Positions 38,586 through 48,533 of a DNA stretch of 64,000 nucleotides are shown here, in pieces (within the stretch, counting starts at the first letter, position 1; every line of letters starts with the position of its first letter). Both the position numbers and the translations under genes were made by a program. Source of the DNA: Burkholderia sp. HI2500 (lineage in GTDB: Bacteria; Pseudomonadota; Gammaproteobacteria; Burkholderiales; Burkholderiaceae); contig NZ_NKFL01000004.1 in the NCBI RefSeq assembly GCF_002223055.1, positions 744,001 to 808,000 on the forward strand, in the 5' to 3' direction. Under the pieces are notes generated by a model. That model ran no database searches. It was not told where the DNA came from and worked only from the letters and a program-made list of their open reading frames with translations.

Positions 38586-38840
38586 TCAGTGATGACGCCA
38601 GCCGCCGCGTCCGCCGAAGCCGAAATTGAGCGACAGCGCCGGGCCCCAATAACCGCCCCATGCGGGCGCATAGGCCGGCGCCGGATAGTAGTAGGCGGGG
38701 GCCGGATCGACATACACGGGCGCGGGCTGTACCGGCACCGGCGCCGCCGTGTAATAGCCGCCCGGATAGTAACCGTACGGGTAATAGCAGCCGGCAAGCG
38801 TCGTGCAGGCAAGCGCCGCGGCGACGAGGGTCCTGTTCAT
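38586..38840 (-). CDS. small Tyr/Pro-rich lipoprotein
   Basis: 84 residues from the ATG at 38840. The signal MNRTLVAAALACTTLAGC has a lipobox L-A-G-C with Cys18. The mature chain is rich in Tyr, Pro and Gly with repeated YYP and PAPxY units, and ends NFGFGGRGGWRHH. Such proteins are frequent in Burkholderia envelopes and have no assigned function. An alternative upstream start (38930) would bury the signal and is rejected. Confidence 0.75.
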   Translation of the reverse strand: MNRTLVAAALACTTLAGCYYPYGYYPGGYYTAAPVPVQPAPVYVDPAPAYYYPAPAYAPAWGGYWGPALSLNFGFGGRGGWRHH

Positions 38841-38968
38841 GATGTGTCTCCGGCGGAGCCGGCTATCGGCAGATGCTTGAAGCTTAGGCCGAGTCCCGAT
38901 GACACGGTATGAGAAACGGTAACCGATCATTTCCGGGGGGGCGGCCGCGCCAGTTGCGGCGCGACAGA

Positions 38969-39003
38969 CGAAAACGGCGCTTCCGCCCCGCGGAAACGCC
39001 GTT
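38969..39003 (-). terminator. intrinsic terminator after the glycine-zipper lipoprotein gene
   Basis: On the minus strand AACGGCG pairs with CGCCGTT (38973-38979 with 38997-39003), extended by an inner TTCCGC/GCGGAA stem, and is followed by TTTT. It lies about 55 bases after the stop at 39059. Confidence 0.65.
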
Positions 39004-39058
39004 GAACCGCCCGGCCCGCCGCTGGGCGACGACGCCCGGCCGGCCGATGTCGGACTGC

Positions 39059-39271
39059 TTACTTGCCGACCTGGTTACCGATGATGCCGCCGGCCGCCGC
39101 GCCGCCCAGCGTCGACAGCGCGTTGCCGCCGATCGCCGCGCCGGCGACGCCGCCGACGCCCGCACCGATTGCCGTATCACGCTGGCGTCGCGACATCGAA
39201 TCGCAGGCCGACAGGCTGGCCACTGTCGCGACGAGGAGAGCGTATACCCCAAAACGCCGAATCGAATTCAT
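39059..39271 (-). CDS. glycine-zipper outer-membrane lipoprotein (OsmB/SlyB-like)
   Basis: 70 residues from the ATG at 39271. The signal ends in a lipobox S-A-C at Cys23. The mature part has RQRDTAIGAGVGGVAGAAIGG and GGAAAGGIIGNQVGK, the glycine-zipper hairpin of OsmB-like proteins, which insert in the outer membrane under stress. Small, monocistronic, with its own terminator. Function inferred from the family only. Confidence 0.82.
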   Translation of the reverse strand: MNSIRRFGVYALLVATVASLSACDSMSRRQRDTAIGAGVGGVAGAAIGGNALSTLGGAAAGGIIGNQVGK

Positions 39272-39436
39272 GATCGTTGTCCTTGTGGTAGTGAACGGAA
39301 GGCGCACGACCGGCTGGCGGCCGTGCATGTCCCCAATCTACGCGCCGTCCCGCGCTGCTGCTGTAAGGACTTGTTAAGGCTCGCGCGGTTTCGTAATCAA
39401 TTGTTTCGCATAGGCCGGCAGGCACGCGACATGCGC

Positions 39437-39461
39437 AAAAAAGCCCGCTCGAAAGCGGGCT
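39437..39461 (-). terminator. intrinsic terminator after thiC
   Basis: Minus-strand stem AGCCCGCT/AGCGGGCT (39454-39461 with 39442-39449, 4-base loop) followed by six U, about 50 bases past the thiC stop. Confidence 0.88.
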
Positions 39462-39510
39462 TCGTGCCTGGCGAGACGATTCGGCGGGGAGCGCCGGACC
39501 GCGCATTCGC

Positions 39511-41678
<2,168 letters not shown>

Positions 41679-41955
41679 AGCAGGGCACACGATACACTGG
41701 CTTGGCGGCGGTTTCAACCGGGAGAGGATCGGCTGCCCCGGTGCGGCCGCAGCATGGCGGGCGGTACGGTGGCCCGTCGAAATGGCAGCGCGCGTCGCTG
41801 CCGCATGGCCTCCCGGCTTGGCCGGCCGCGGCAAAGCGGTGCAGCATGACGCGCTTTCGCGCAACTTCAAAAAAAATTTTCGCAGCGGCTGTCATTTCCC
41901 GCGACGTCGTCCGTCTATTCGGCTCCTTAAACCCATGTTGTTTTGGAGAGATGTC
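41679..41955. promoter_or_regulatory. divergent thiC / MXKDX promoter region
   Basis: No gene supported. It holds the leftward thiC promoter upstream of the aptamer and the rightward promoter of the MXKDX gene. A strong ribosome site GGAGAG (41945-41950) precedes the ATG at 41956. A short AT-rich run near 41868-41882 is the only other feature. Confidence 0.5.
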
Positions 41956-42231
41956 ATGAAAAAAGTACTGATTGCCGCTTGCGTTGCCGCTTTCGCCACG
42001 ATCGCCACGGGCGCGTATGCGCAGAACGATGCGATGTCGCAGCCGGGCTCGTCGATGTCGAAGGACGCGATGGGCCACGACGCGATGGCCAAGGATGCAA
42101 TGGGCCATGACGCGATGAAGAAGGACGGCATGAAGAAGCATGCGATGAAGAAAGACGCGATGAAGAAGGACGCGATGTCGCACGACGAGATGGGCAAGCC
42201 GTCGGGCGACAAGATGGCGCCGTCGAACTGA
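41956..42231 (+). CDS. MXKDX-repeat periplasmic protein
   Basis: 91 residues. The signal peptide (MKKVLIAACVAAFATIATGAYA) is cleaved before QND. The rest is built from five-residue units of the form KDAM/HDAM/KKDAM repeated about ten times, rich in Met, Lys, Asp and His, and ends GKPSGDKMAPSN. This is the pentapeptide MXKDX-repeat family, common in Burkholderia and unassigned. The regular Met and His pattern suggests metal binding or oxidant scavenging; this is inference. It lies 93 bases before the cytochrome b gene, in the same direction. Confidence 0.85.
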   Translation: MKKVLIAACVAAFATIATGAYAQNDAMSQPGSSMSKDAMGHDAMAKDAMGHDAMKKDGMKKHAMKKDAMKKDAMSHDEMGKPSGDKMAPSN

Positions 42232-42324
42232 CGAAAGGCGGACGCGGCGCGGCCGGCGCGTGCGTCGCACGGCGGCCGCCCGCATCGCGTCCCGTCCCGT
42301 TGACTCATTCCGGGAGTCTTCATC

Positions 42325-42957
42325 ATGCAAACCGTTCCCGCCACCGGCCGCGCGGCCGCCACGCCGCCCGTGCGCCCGATTCATCCGCTGTGGGTGCGCG
42401 CGAGCCACTGGCTCAACGCGCTCGCGGCGATCCTGATGGTGCTGTCCGGCTGGCGCATCTACGACGCGTCGCCGATCTATCCGCCGTTCACGTTCCCGCA
42501 CGGGATCACGATCGGCGGCTGGCTCGGCGGCGCGCTGCAATGGCATTTCGCGGCGATGTGGCTGCTCGTCTTCAACGGACTGTTCTACCTGACGATGTCG
42601 ATCGCGACGGGGCGCCTCGCGCGCAAGATGCTGCCCGTCACGCCGGCGTCGATCTGGCGCGACATCCGTGCCGCGCTGGGCGGGCGGCTGTCGCACGCCG
42701 ACCTGAGCGTCTACAACGCGGTGCAGCGCGCCGCCTACCTGACCGCGATCGTCGATCTCGTCGTGCTGGTGCTGTCGGGGCTCACGATCTGGAAATCCGT
42801 GCAATTCCCGCTGCTGCGCGAATTGTTCGGCGGCTACGACAACGCGCGAGTCGTGCACTTCTGGGCGATGTCGCTGCTCGTCGCATTCATTGCCGTTCAC
42901 GTCGCGATGGCGCTGCTGGTGCCGCGCTCGCTGCTCGCGATGCTGCGCGGGCGCTGA
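42325..42957 (+). CDS. membrane cytochrome b (Ni/Fe-hydrogenase b-type/cyt b561 family)
   Basis: 210 residues with four or five membrane helices: ASHWLNALAAILMVLSGW (His for haem), WHFAAMWLLVFNGLFYL (His), and VHFWAMSLLVAFIAVHVAMALL (two His). The fold fits a di-haem b cytochrome passing electrons between quinone and a periplasmic partner. The next gene, 29 bases on, encodes a molybdopterin oxidoreductase, so the pair is probably one redox enzyme, similar in design to YedYZ but with an unrelated membrane subunit. Confidence 0.87.
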   Translation: MQTVPATGRAAATPPVRPIHPLWVRASHWLNALAAILMVLSGWRIYDASPIYPPFTFPHGITIGGWLGGALQWHFAAMWLLVFNGLFYLTMSIATGRLARKMLPVTPASIWRDIRAALGGRLSHADLSVYNAVQRAAYLTAIVDLVVLVLSGLTIWKSVQFPLLRELFGGYDNARVVHFWAMSLLVAFIAVHVAMALLVPRSLLAMLRGR

Positions 42958-42986
42958 CCCGTCAACCTCGGGTGAAGGAAATCATC

Positions 42987-43775
42987 ATGTCGGAATCCGA
43001 AACCAAGCGCGACGGTTCGCGCTGGACGCTCGACCGGAAGTCGCTCGAACTCGACGTGCGCCGCGAGCTCGAGATGCCGTCGCGGCGGCTGTTCAACCGG
43101 CGCGTGCTGACGCTCGGCGGGCTGACGATGCTGACCGGCTGCACGCTGAAGGACGACGCGTCGGTCAACACGTTCCTTGAGACGGTGTCGCGCATGAACG
43201 ACCGCGTGCAGGCCTGGCTGTTCAGCGGCGAGCGGCTCGCGCCGACCTACACCGAAGCCGACATCACGCGACCGTTCCCGTTCAACGCGTACTACGGGAT
43301 CGACGACGTGCCGCACGTCGACGCGTCGACGTATCGGCTCGTGCTGTCCGGCCGCGTGACGGGCAAGCGCGTGTGGACGCTCGACGAACTGTATGCGCTG
43401 CCGCACGCGGAACAGATCACGCGGCATATCTGCGTGGAAGGGTGGAGTGCGATCGGCCGCTGGGGCGGTACGCCGTTCGGCGCGTTTCTCGCCCGCGCCG
43501 GCGCCGACACGCGGGCGAAGTACGTCGGCTTCAAGTGCGCGGACGATTACTACGAAAGCATCGACATGCCGACCGCGCTGCATCCGCAGACGCTGCTCGC
43601 GTTCGACTACGACGGCCAGCGGCTGCCGCCGGAGTTCGGTTTCCCGATGAAGCTGCGGATGCCGACCAAGCTCGGCTACAAGAATCCGAAGCACATCATG
43701 GAGATCTTCGTGACCGATACGTTTCCGGGCGGCTACTGGGTCGACCAGGGGTACAACTGGTTCGGCGGATCGTGA
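42987..43775 (+). CDS. molybdopterin-dependent oxidoreductase (sulfite oxidase/YedY fold)
   Basis: 262 residues from the ATG at 42987. The N-terminus holds a Tat-like signal, SRRLFNRRVLTLGGLTMLTGC, with twin Arg at 38-39 and a possible lipobox. The molybdenum-binding Cys is in RHICVEGWSAIGRWGG (about 150-165). KCADDYYESIDMPTALHPQTLLAFDYDG and FPMKLRMPTKLGYKNPKHI are typical of the family. It should act in the periplasm, anchored to or served by the cytochrome b upstream. YedY reduces oxidised methionine in proteins; a related role here would fit the Met-rich MXKDX neighbour, but this is speculative. Confidence 0.9.
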   Translation: MSESETKRDGSRWTLDRKSLELDVRRELEMPSRRLFNRRVLTLGGLTMLTGCTLKDDASVNTFLETVSRMNDRVQAWLFSGERLAPTYTEADITRPFPFNAYYGIDDVPHVDASTYRLVLSGRVTGKRVWTLDELYALPHAEQITRHICVEGWSAIGRWGGTPFGAFLARAGADTRAKYVGFKCADDYYESIDMPTALHPQTLLAFDYDGQRLPPEFGFPMKLRMPTKLGYKNPKHIMEIFVTDTFPGGYWVDQGYNWFGGS

Positions 43776-43795
43776 GCGGTGCGGTGCGGTGCGGT
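43776..43795. repeat. four tandem GCGGT units after the oxidoreductase stop
   Basis: GCGGT is repeated four times directly behind the TGA. It is short and probably slippage product; no function is indicated. Confidence 0.55.
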
Positions 43796-43865
43796 GCGTG
43801 GCGGGCGGTGGCGGCGCATGCGCGTGCCGCGATGCGTCGGGCATCGCGGCATCGCACGTGACGTG

Positions 43866-44147
43866 TCACGCGGATTCGCGCACCTGGAGGTCGACGCGCA
43901 GGCCGACGGCCGCCGCCATGTTCACGAGCGCGTCGAGCCCGAACAGGTTGATCTTGCCGCGCATCAGGTCGGAGACGCGCGGCTGCGTGACGCCCAGTTG
44001 TTTCGCGGCCTGGGCCTGACTGAGCTCGAGCTGTGCGATGCGCTGCTTGAGCGCGATCATCAGCTCGGATCGCAGCTTCATGTTCTCGGCTTCAGCCGGC
44101 TGGCCCTCGATTGCGTCCCAGACGCTTGAATGACGGTCGTTGGTCAT
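43866..44147 (-). CDS. HigA-type antitoxin (XRE helix-turn-helix)
   Basis: 93 residues. The helix-turn-helix reads ELSQAQAAKQLGVTQPRVSDLMRGKINLFGLDALVNMAAAVG (about 41-82), as in the short HigA/phage Cro-like antitoxins of the higBA type. Its ATG overlaps the toxin stop (ATGA), toxin first, the usual higBA order. It should neutralise the toxin and repress the promoter. A perfect 16-bp palindrome over the upstream promoter is the likely operator. Confidence 0.87.
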   Translation of the reverse strand: MTNDRHSSVWDAIEGQPAEAENMKLRSELMIALKQRIAQLELSQAQAAKQLGVTQPRVSDLMRGKINLFGLDALVNMAAAVGLRVDLQVRESA

Positions 44148-44545
44148 CGTTTCCTCTCCATCGTCAGCGCGCGATAGCGCCGGGCGGCCAGTTCGATATC
44201 GGCCCTGGTCGTGCGCGCCGCTTGCTTCCGGAAGCGGTGCAGCACGTAGACGGCGTCGGCGAATGTCGCGACGTAAATGATCCGGAACGCGCCGCTCGCA
44301 TCGCGCAGGCGAATTTCCCGCACGCCGATGCCGACGGTGCGCATCGGCTTCCAGTCGTCGGGCGCGAACCCGCGTTGTACCTGGTCGATCTGGTGGCCGG
44401 CTTCGCGTCGTGCGGGCAGCGGAAAGCCGCGAAGATCCGCTAGCGCGCTGCCGACGAAGACAACAGGCTTCGGCGGGAGAATGGTTGGATTATACAAAAT
44501 TTTGTATGGGCGGTGCGGGTGTCGAAGGAAGGTCGTCCAGCGCAT
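44144..44545 (-). CDS. HigB-type toxin (Gp49/RelE superfamily); start uncertain
   Basis: 133 residues from the ATG at 44545; a longer frame to 44674 looks spurious. The body KPVVFVGSALADLRGFPLPARREAGHQIDQVQRGFAPDDWKPMRTVGIGVREIRLRDASGAFRIIYVATFADAVYVLHRFRK is the phage-derived Gp49-like HigB family, an mRNA interferase on the ribosome. The promoter-like TATAAT and palindrome ATACAAAATTTTGTAT (44489-44507) lie inside this reading, so the ATG at 44545 would precede the promoter. The native N-terminus may be shorter, from a TTG at 44497 or an uncommon codon. Confidence 0.78.
   Translation of the reverse strand: MRWTTFLRHPHRPYKILYNPTILPPKPVVFVGSALADLRGFPLPARREAGHQIDQVQRGFAPDDWKPMRTVGIGVREIRLRDASGAFRIIYVATFADAVYVLHRFRKQAARTTRADIELAARRYRALTMERKR
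44489..44507 (-). promoter_or_regulatory. toxin-antitoxin operator palindrome with -10 box
   Basis: ATACAAAATTTTGTAT is a perfect 16-bp palindrome (44492-44507). On the minus strand it runs straight into TATAAT (44489-44494). A repressor bound here would cover the promoter, as expected for antitoxin autoregulation. Confidence 0.7.
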
Positions 44546-45002
44546 GACGCGCGTGAGCCGACCGTCACGATAAGGGGGAAGCGCGGGCCGGCGTGCAGGA
44601 CTGGCCGTTCGGCCGATGGCTGACTCGATCGCGACGGATGGCGTGGATGGCGGGTCGGATTGACACCCTGGCAACGCACGCGCGTCGCGTATCCGGCCCC
44701 CGATTTCACCCGCCCGCCGGCCGGGAAATGTCGCGCGGAAACATCATTCGCGATCCTTTCAGACTGGTCCGACGATGCTTTCGAATCCTTGATGCCATAA
44801 TGCCGAGCGTGCGCAGCCGAAACGGTTGCGCGCGTTTTTTTTGTCCCTCTGCCGCCGCTTGCCGGTTCTCTTTCGTCGCCGTTCGCACTGCCATGTCGTT
44901 CCGCACGTTCGCTCTGCCTTCCCGGTCCCGCCAGGGCCGTTTGCCGGCATCGCCGGCGCCTTTCAGCGGAGCACGCGGCGTGACGTGCGGGCAGGCTGCT
45001 CG
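44546..45002. other. 457-base divergent region between toxin and DMT transporter, containing an orphan terminator
   Basis: No gene with convincing features. A possible -10, CATAAT, is at 44796-44801. On the plus strand GCGCAGCCG-AAA-CGGTTGCGC (44811-44831, one wobble) is followed by GCG and eight T (44835-44842), an intrinsic terminator with no gene before it. It is either attenuation ahead of the EamA gene at 45003 or the end of an unannotated small RNA. Confidence 0.45.
44811..44842 (+). terminator. orphan intrinsic terminator or attenuator
   Basis: 9-bp stem with a three-base A loop and a T8 tail, on the plus strand, 160 bases before the EamA start. Confidence 0.6.
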
Positions 45003-46211
45003 ATGACGCCGCTCGACCGCCTCCTCGATTTCTTCGCCCGCTTCTCGTTCCGGATCCGGCTGCCGCAAAGCCGCGGCGGTCGCGTCGCGCTGGCGCTCGT
45101 CTTCATCTATTTCGTCTGGGGTTCGACCTACAGCGGCCTGCATTTCGCGCTGCAGTCGTTCCCGCCGCTGCTGCTGTCGGGGCTGCGCAACCTGCTCGGC
45201 GGGATCGGCCTGTTCATCTTCGCGCTGCGGCGCAAGCCCGAATGGCCGACGCTGCTCGAAATCCGCAATGCGGGGATCGTCGGCACGATGCTCGTCGCGC
45301 TGTCGTCCGGCACGATCGCGCTCGGGATCAGTCTGGTCAGCAGCGGCTCGGCCGCGGTGATGGTGGCCACGGTGCCGCTGTTCGCGACCGTGATCGCCGC
45401 AGTTGCCGGGCGGCCGGTCACGAAAGGCGAGTGGTCGGCCGTGGCGCTCGGGATGGTCGGCATCGTCGTGCTGAACTCGGGCGGCGCGGCCGCGCACAAT
45501 TCGGCGCTCGGCACGATCTGCGTGCTGGCCGGCGCCCTGTTCTGGGCCGGTGGCGCGCATCTCGCGACGCGGCTCAAGCTGCCGTCCGACCTGTTCCTGT
45601 CCACGTCGCTGCAGATCGGCCTCGGCGGCATGATCTCGACGCTCGTCGCGTGGCTGGTCGGTGAGCGCGTCGAGCACCTGATGGTGGGGCCGGTGTTCGC
45701 GTTCCTGTACCTGATGGTGTTCTGCACGATGGCCGCGTACGTCGCGTACGGCTACCTGATCCGCCACACGAGCCCGATCATCGCGAGCAGCTGCATGTAC
45801 GTGAACCCGATCGTCGCGGTCGCGCTCGGTGCGCTGCTGCTTGGCGAGCCGGTGACGATGGCGACGGTGGTCGCGACCGTCGCGATCCTCGGCAGCGTCG
45901 GGCTGTCGTTCGTATTCGATCCGGCGCGCCGGCCCGCGGCGCGCGCGGCGGCTGCCAGCTCGGCGGCCGTGGCGGCTGCGTCGACGGCGGAGGCTGCAGC
46001 GGCGCCCGAACAGATCGCGGTGCCGGAGGCGGCGCCGATCCTGGCGCCTTCCGCCGTTCCGCTGGCCGTGCCGACGCCGGCTGCCGTGATGGATCCTGCC
46101 GCGGTCATTGAACCCGCACCGGCGTTCGCCACGCCGCCCATCGCCGAACCGGCACCGGCGTTCGCTCCATCACCCGCCGCCGAACCGGCCGCACCCCGCG
46201 CCGACGCGTGA
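45003..46211 (+). CDS. EamA/DMT-family transporter with long Ala/Pro tail
   Basis: 402 residues from the ATG at 45003. The first ~305 residues hold ten membrane helices in two EamA halves (FIYFVWGSTYSGLHFALQSFPPLLLSGLRNLLGG; SPIIASSCMYVNPIVAVALGALLLGEPV). The remaining ~95 are a low-complexity tail of Ala, Pro, Val and Glu with repeated AxPIAEPAPAFA-like units, absent from ordinary family members. It would face the cytoplasm and may be a spacer or an expansion by slippage. Substrate unknown. The MFS gene converges on it. Confidence 0.86.
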   Translation: MTPLDRLLDFFARFSFRIRLPQSRGGRVALALVFIYFVWGSTYSGLHFALQSFPPLLLSGLRNLLGGIGLFIFALRRKPEWPTLLEIRNAGIVGTMLVALSSGTIALGISLVSSGSAAVMVATVPLFATVIAAVAGRPVTKGEWSAVALGMVGIVVLNSGGAAAHNSALGTICVLAGALFWAGGAHLATRLKLPSDLFLSTSLQIGLGGMISTLVAWLVGERVEHLMVGPVFAFLYLMVFCTMAAYVAYGYLIRHTSPIIASSCMYVNPIVAVALGALLLGEPVTMATVVATVAILGSVGLSFVFDPARRPAARAAAASSAAVAAASTAEAAAAPEQIAVPEAAPILAPSAVPLAVPTPAAVMDPAAVIEPAPAFATPPIAEPAPAFAPSPAAEPAAPRADA

Positions 46212-46232
46212 CGCGGCCGTGGCCGGTCGCGC

Positions 46233-47432
46233 TCAGTCGCGCCGGCCGCCGCGATGGTGGAACCATCCCCCGAGCGCGGTGAACATCAGCCCGGTTGCAC
46301 ACATCCCGATCCAGCCGAACGCGTGCCATGCGGCGACGCCGGCCGACGAGCCGAGCGCGCCGCCGATGAAATAGCACACCATGTACACCGTGTTGACGCG
46401 GCTGCGCGCCTCGGGCTTCAGCGCATAGATGCGCGACTGGTTCGAGATCTGCGCGGCCTGCACGCCGACGTCCAGCACGATCACGCCGATCACGAGCCCG
46501 ACGAGGCTCGAGCCCGACAGCGCGAAGATCACGAACGAGAGCGCGAGCAGCGCGATCGCGAGCGAGATGATCGCGCGCGGGCCGCGCTTGTCCGCGAAGC
46601 GGCCCGCGTACGGTGCCGCGAGCGCACCCGCCGCGCCGACGATCCCGAACAGGCCGGCGGCCTGCGGGCCGAGATGGAACGGCGCGCCGGCGAGCAGCAG
46701 CGTCAGCACGGGCCAGAACGCGCTGAATGCCGCGAACAGCGCGGCACCCGTCAGCGATGCCTCGCGCAGCCCGCGCAATTCGATCGCCAGATGCCACATC
46801 GAGCCGAGCAGCTTGCCGTACGACAGCGTCGACGTCGGCGAGCTGCGCGGCAGCCGCAGCACGATCACGGCGGCGAGCGCGACGAGCGCCGCGACCGACG
46901 CGGCGAACACCGCGCGCCAGCCGAAATACTCGGCGACGAAGCCGGCGGCCGTCCGCGCGAGCAGGATGCCGAGCAGCAGGCCGCTCATCACGGTGCCGAC
47001 TGCATGCCCGCGTTCGGCGGGCGGCGCGATCTCGGCGGCGAACGGCACGGCCTGTTGCGCGATGGTCGCGAGTACGCCGATCGCGAGGCTCGCGACGGCA
47101 AGCACGGCCAGCGACGGCGCGGTGGCCGCGACGATCAGCGCGACCGACAGGCCGGCGATCTGCATCAGGATCAGCCCGCGGCGGTCGAAGCGGTCGCCGA
47201 GCGGCGCGAGCAGGAACATGCCGGCCGCATAGCCGAGCTGCGTCGCGGTCGGCACCGCGCCGATCCACGAAGCGCCGTCGGGAAACGCCGAGCGGAAGCT
47301 GTCGAGCAGCGGCTGGTTGTAGTAGATGTTCGCGACGGACACCCCCGCGATCGTCGCGAGCAGCAACAGCAGGCTGCGCGAATAGTGAGGCGAGGCGGCG
47401 TCGGTCGGACGGTCGGTGGGGGCGGTGGACAT
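46233..47432 (-). CDS. MFS transporter (YnfM/DHA1 type)
   Basis: 399 residues from the ATG at 47432; upstream codons are not coding-like. It has 12 hydrophobic helices. The major-facilitator motif is LAPLGDRFDRRGLILMQ after helix 2, and ANIYYNQPLLDSFRSAF with TQLGYAAGMFLLAPLGD place it with small YnfM-like exporters. The C-terminus ends GGWFHHRGGRRD. Usual cargo is drugs or sugars; unknown here. Converges with the EamA gene, 21 bases apart. Confidence 0.9.
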   Translation of the reverse strand: MSTAPTDRPTDAASPHYSRSLLLLLATIAGVSVANIYYNQPLLDSFRSAFPDGASWIGAVPTATQLGYAAGMFLLAPLGDRFDRRGLILMQIAGLSVALIVAATAPSLAVLAVASLAIGVLATIAQQAVPFAAEIAPPAERGHAVGTVMSGLLLGILLARTAAGFVAEYFGWRAVFAASVAALVALAAVIVLRLPRSSPTSTLSYGKLLGSMWHLAIELRGLREASLTGAALFAAFSAFWPVLTLLLAGAPFHLGPQAAGLFGIVGAAGALAAPYAGRFADKRGPRAIISLAIALLALSFVIFALSGSSLVGLVIGVIVLDVGVQAAQISNQSRIYALKPEARSRVNTVYMVCYFIGGALGSSAGVAAWHAFGWIGMCATGLMFTALGGWFHHRGGRRD

Positions 47433-47624
47433 GGCTGCGCGAACGGAAGTGGGGCGGCGCAGCGCGCGGCGCACGCGTCGGGTGCGCAGGCGGGCGGGGC
47501 GCCGTCGAGGCTGCCGATCATACCGGAGCGACGGGAATCCTGCCGGACGGGGGCAGATCGGCCAAACCGGCCAAATCTGTGTAACCGGCCGGCCGCTGCC
47601 CGTCATCGTGCGTGCGTCAACCCG

Positions 47625-48449
47625 TCAGTCGACCAGCTCACCCGTCGGTTCATAGAACGGATAGGGCCCGGCCCCCTCATCGACATACACGTGATGCGAC
47701 GTCATCCCCGCATCGGGCACATAGTGATGGACCGCGAACGCCGGCGGTTCGAGCCGGAATGCGGAAGGCCCATCGGGCCGCAGGTCGAATGCGACCTGAT
47801 GCGCGGGCGACGGCACCGCGGCGGCGAGCGTGCCGCCGAAGCGCGTGAACATCGTGCGATGCACGTGGCCGCACAGCACGCGCTCGACGTTCGGATGGCC
47901 GCGCAGCAGCGCGTCGAGTTTCGCGGAGGCGGCCGGCGCGAGGCGCAGCTTGTCCATGTGGCCGATTCCCGACGCGAACGGCGGGTGATGCAGCGCGACG
48001 ATCACCGGGCGGTCGCGCGCCGCGTCGAGTTGCGCGGCGAGCCAGGCGAGCCGCGCGTCACACAGGTCGCCGTAGCTTGCGCCCGGCACCTGCGAATCGA
48101 GCGCGAGCACGCGCACCGCGCCGATGTCGAGCGTGTATTGCACGAATTCGCCCGCCTGCAGCTCGGCGCGATCGGCGAACGCGCGGCGCAGCCCGGCGCG
48201 GTCGTCGTGATTGCCGATCATCAGGTAGTACGGAATCTCGAGCGCGGCGAGCAGCCCGCGCAGGTTGCCGTACTCCTCGTCGTGGCCGAAATCGGTCAGG
48301 TCGCCGGTGACGAGCACCGCATCCGGGCGCGGCACGAGCGCGTTCAGTTTTTCGATGCAGCGCGTGAGCGCGGCCGCGGTGTCGACGCGCCGGTACGCGA
48401 GCTGTCCCGGACGCTTGATGTGGAGATCGCTGATTTGAGCAAGCAGCAT
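47625..48449 (-). CDS. metallophosphodiesterase, CpdA/GpdQ type
   Basis: 274 residues from the ATG at 48449. The binuclear metal motifs are intact and in order: ISDLHIK (Asp8, His10), GDLTDFG, GNHDD, LHHPPF and CGHVHRTMF. This family cleaves phosphodiesters, including cAMP (CpdA) and glycerophosphodiesters (GpdQ). It lies 84 bases after the ABC ATPase, the last gene of a LacI-controlled importer operon. A role in cleaving the imported phosphodiester is the best inference; cAMP hydrolysis is the alternative. Confidence 0.87.
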   Translation of the reverse strand: MLLAQISDLHIKRPGQLAYRRVDTAAALTRCIEKLNALVPRPDAVLVTGDLTDFGHDEEYGNLRGLLAALEIPYYLMIGNHDDRAGLRRAFADRAELQAGEFVQYTLDIGAVRVLALDSQVPGASYGDLCDARLAWLAAQLDAARDRPVIVALHHPPFASGIGHMDKLRLAPAASAKLDALLRGHPNVERVLCGHVHRTMFTRFGGTLAAAVPSPAHQVAFDLRPDGPSAFRLEPPAFAVHHYVPDAGMTSHHVYVDEGAGPYPFYEPTGELVD

Positions 48450-48533
48450 CGTCGTTCCTCGGAATTGTCTGATTGTTGTCACGGCGTCGTGCGCCGCGGT
48501 GGGGTGCTGCATGAATGATGCCGGAAGGACGGA

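Noticed and set aside
44706..45767. 353-codon frame antisense to the EamA gene
   Set aside because: A shadow of the transporter; no domain, Arg/Asp/Gln bias typical of antisense frames.
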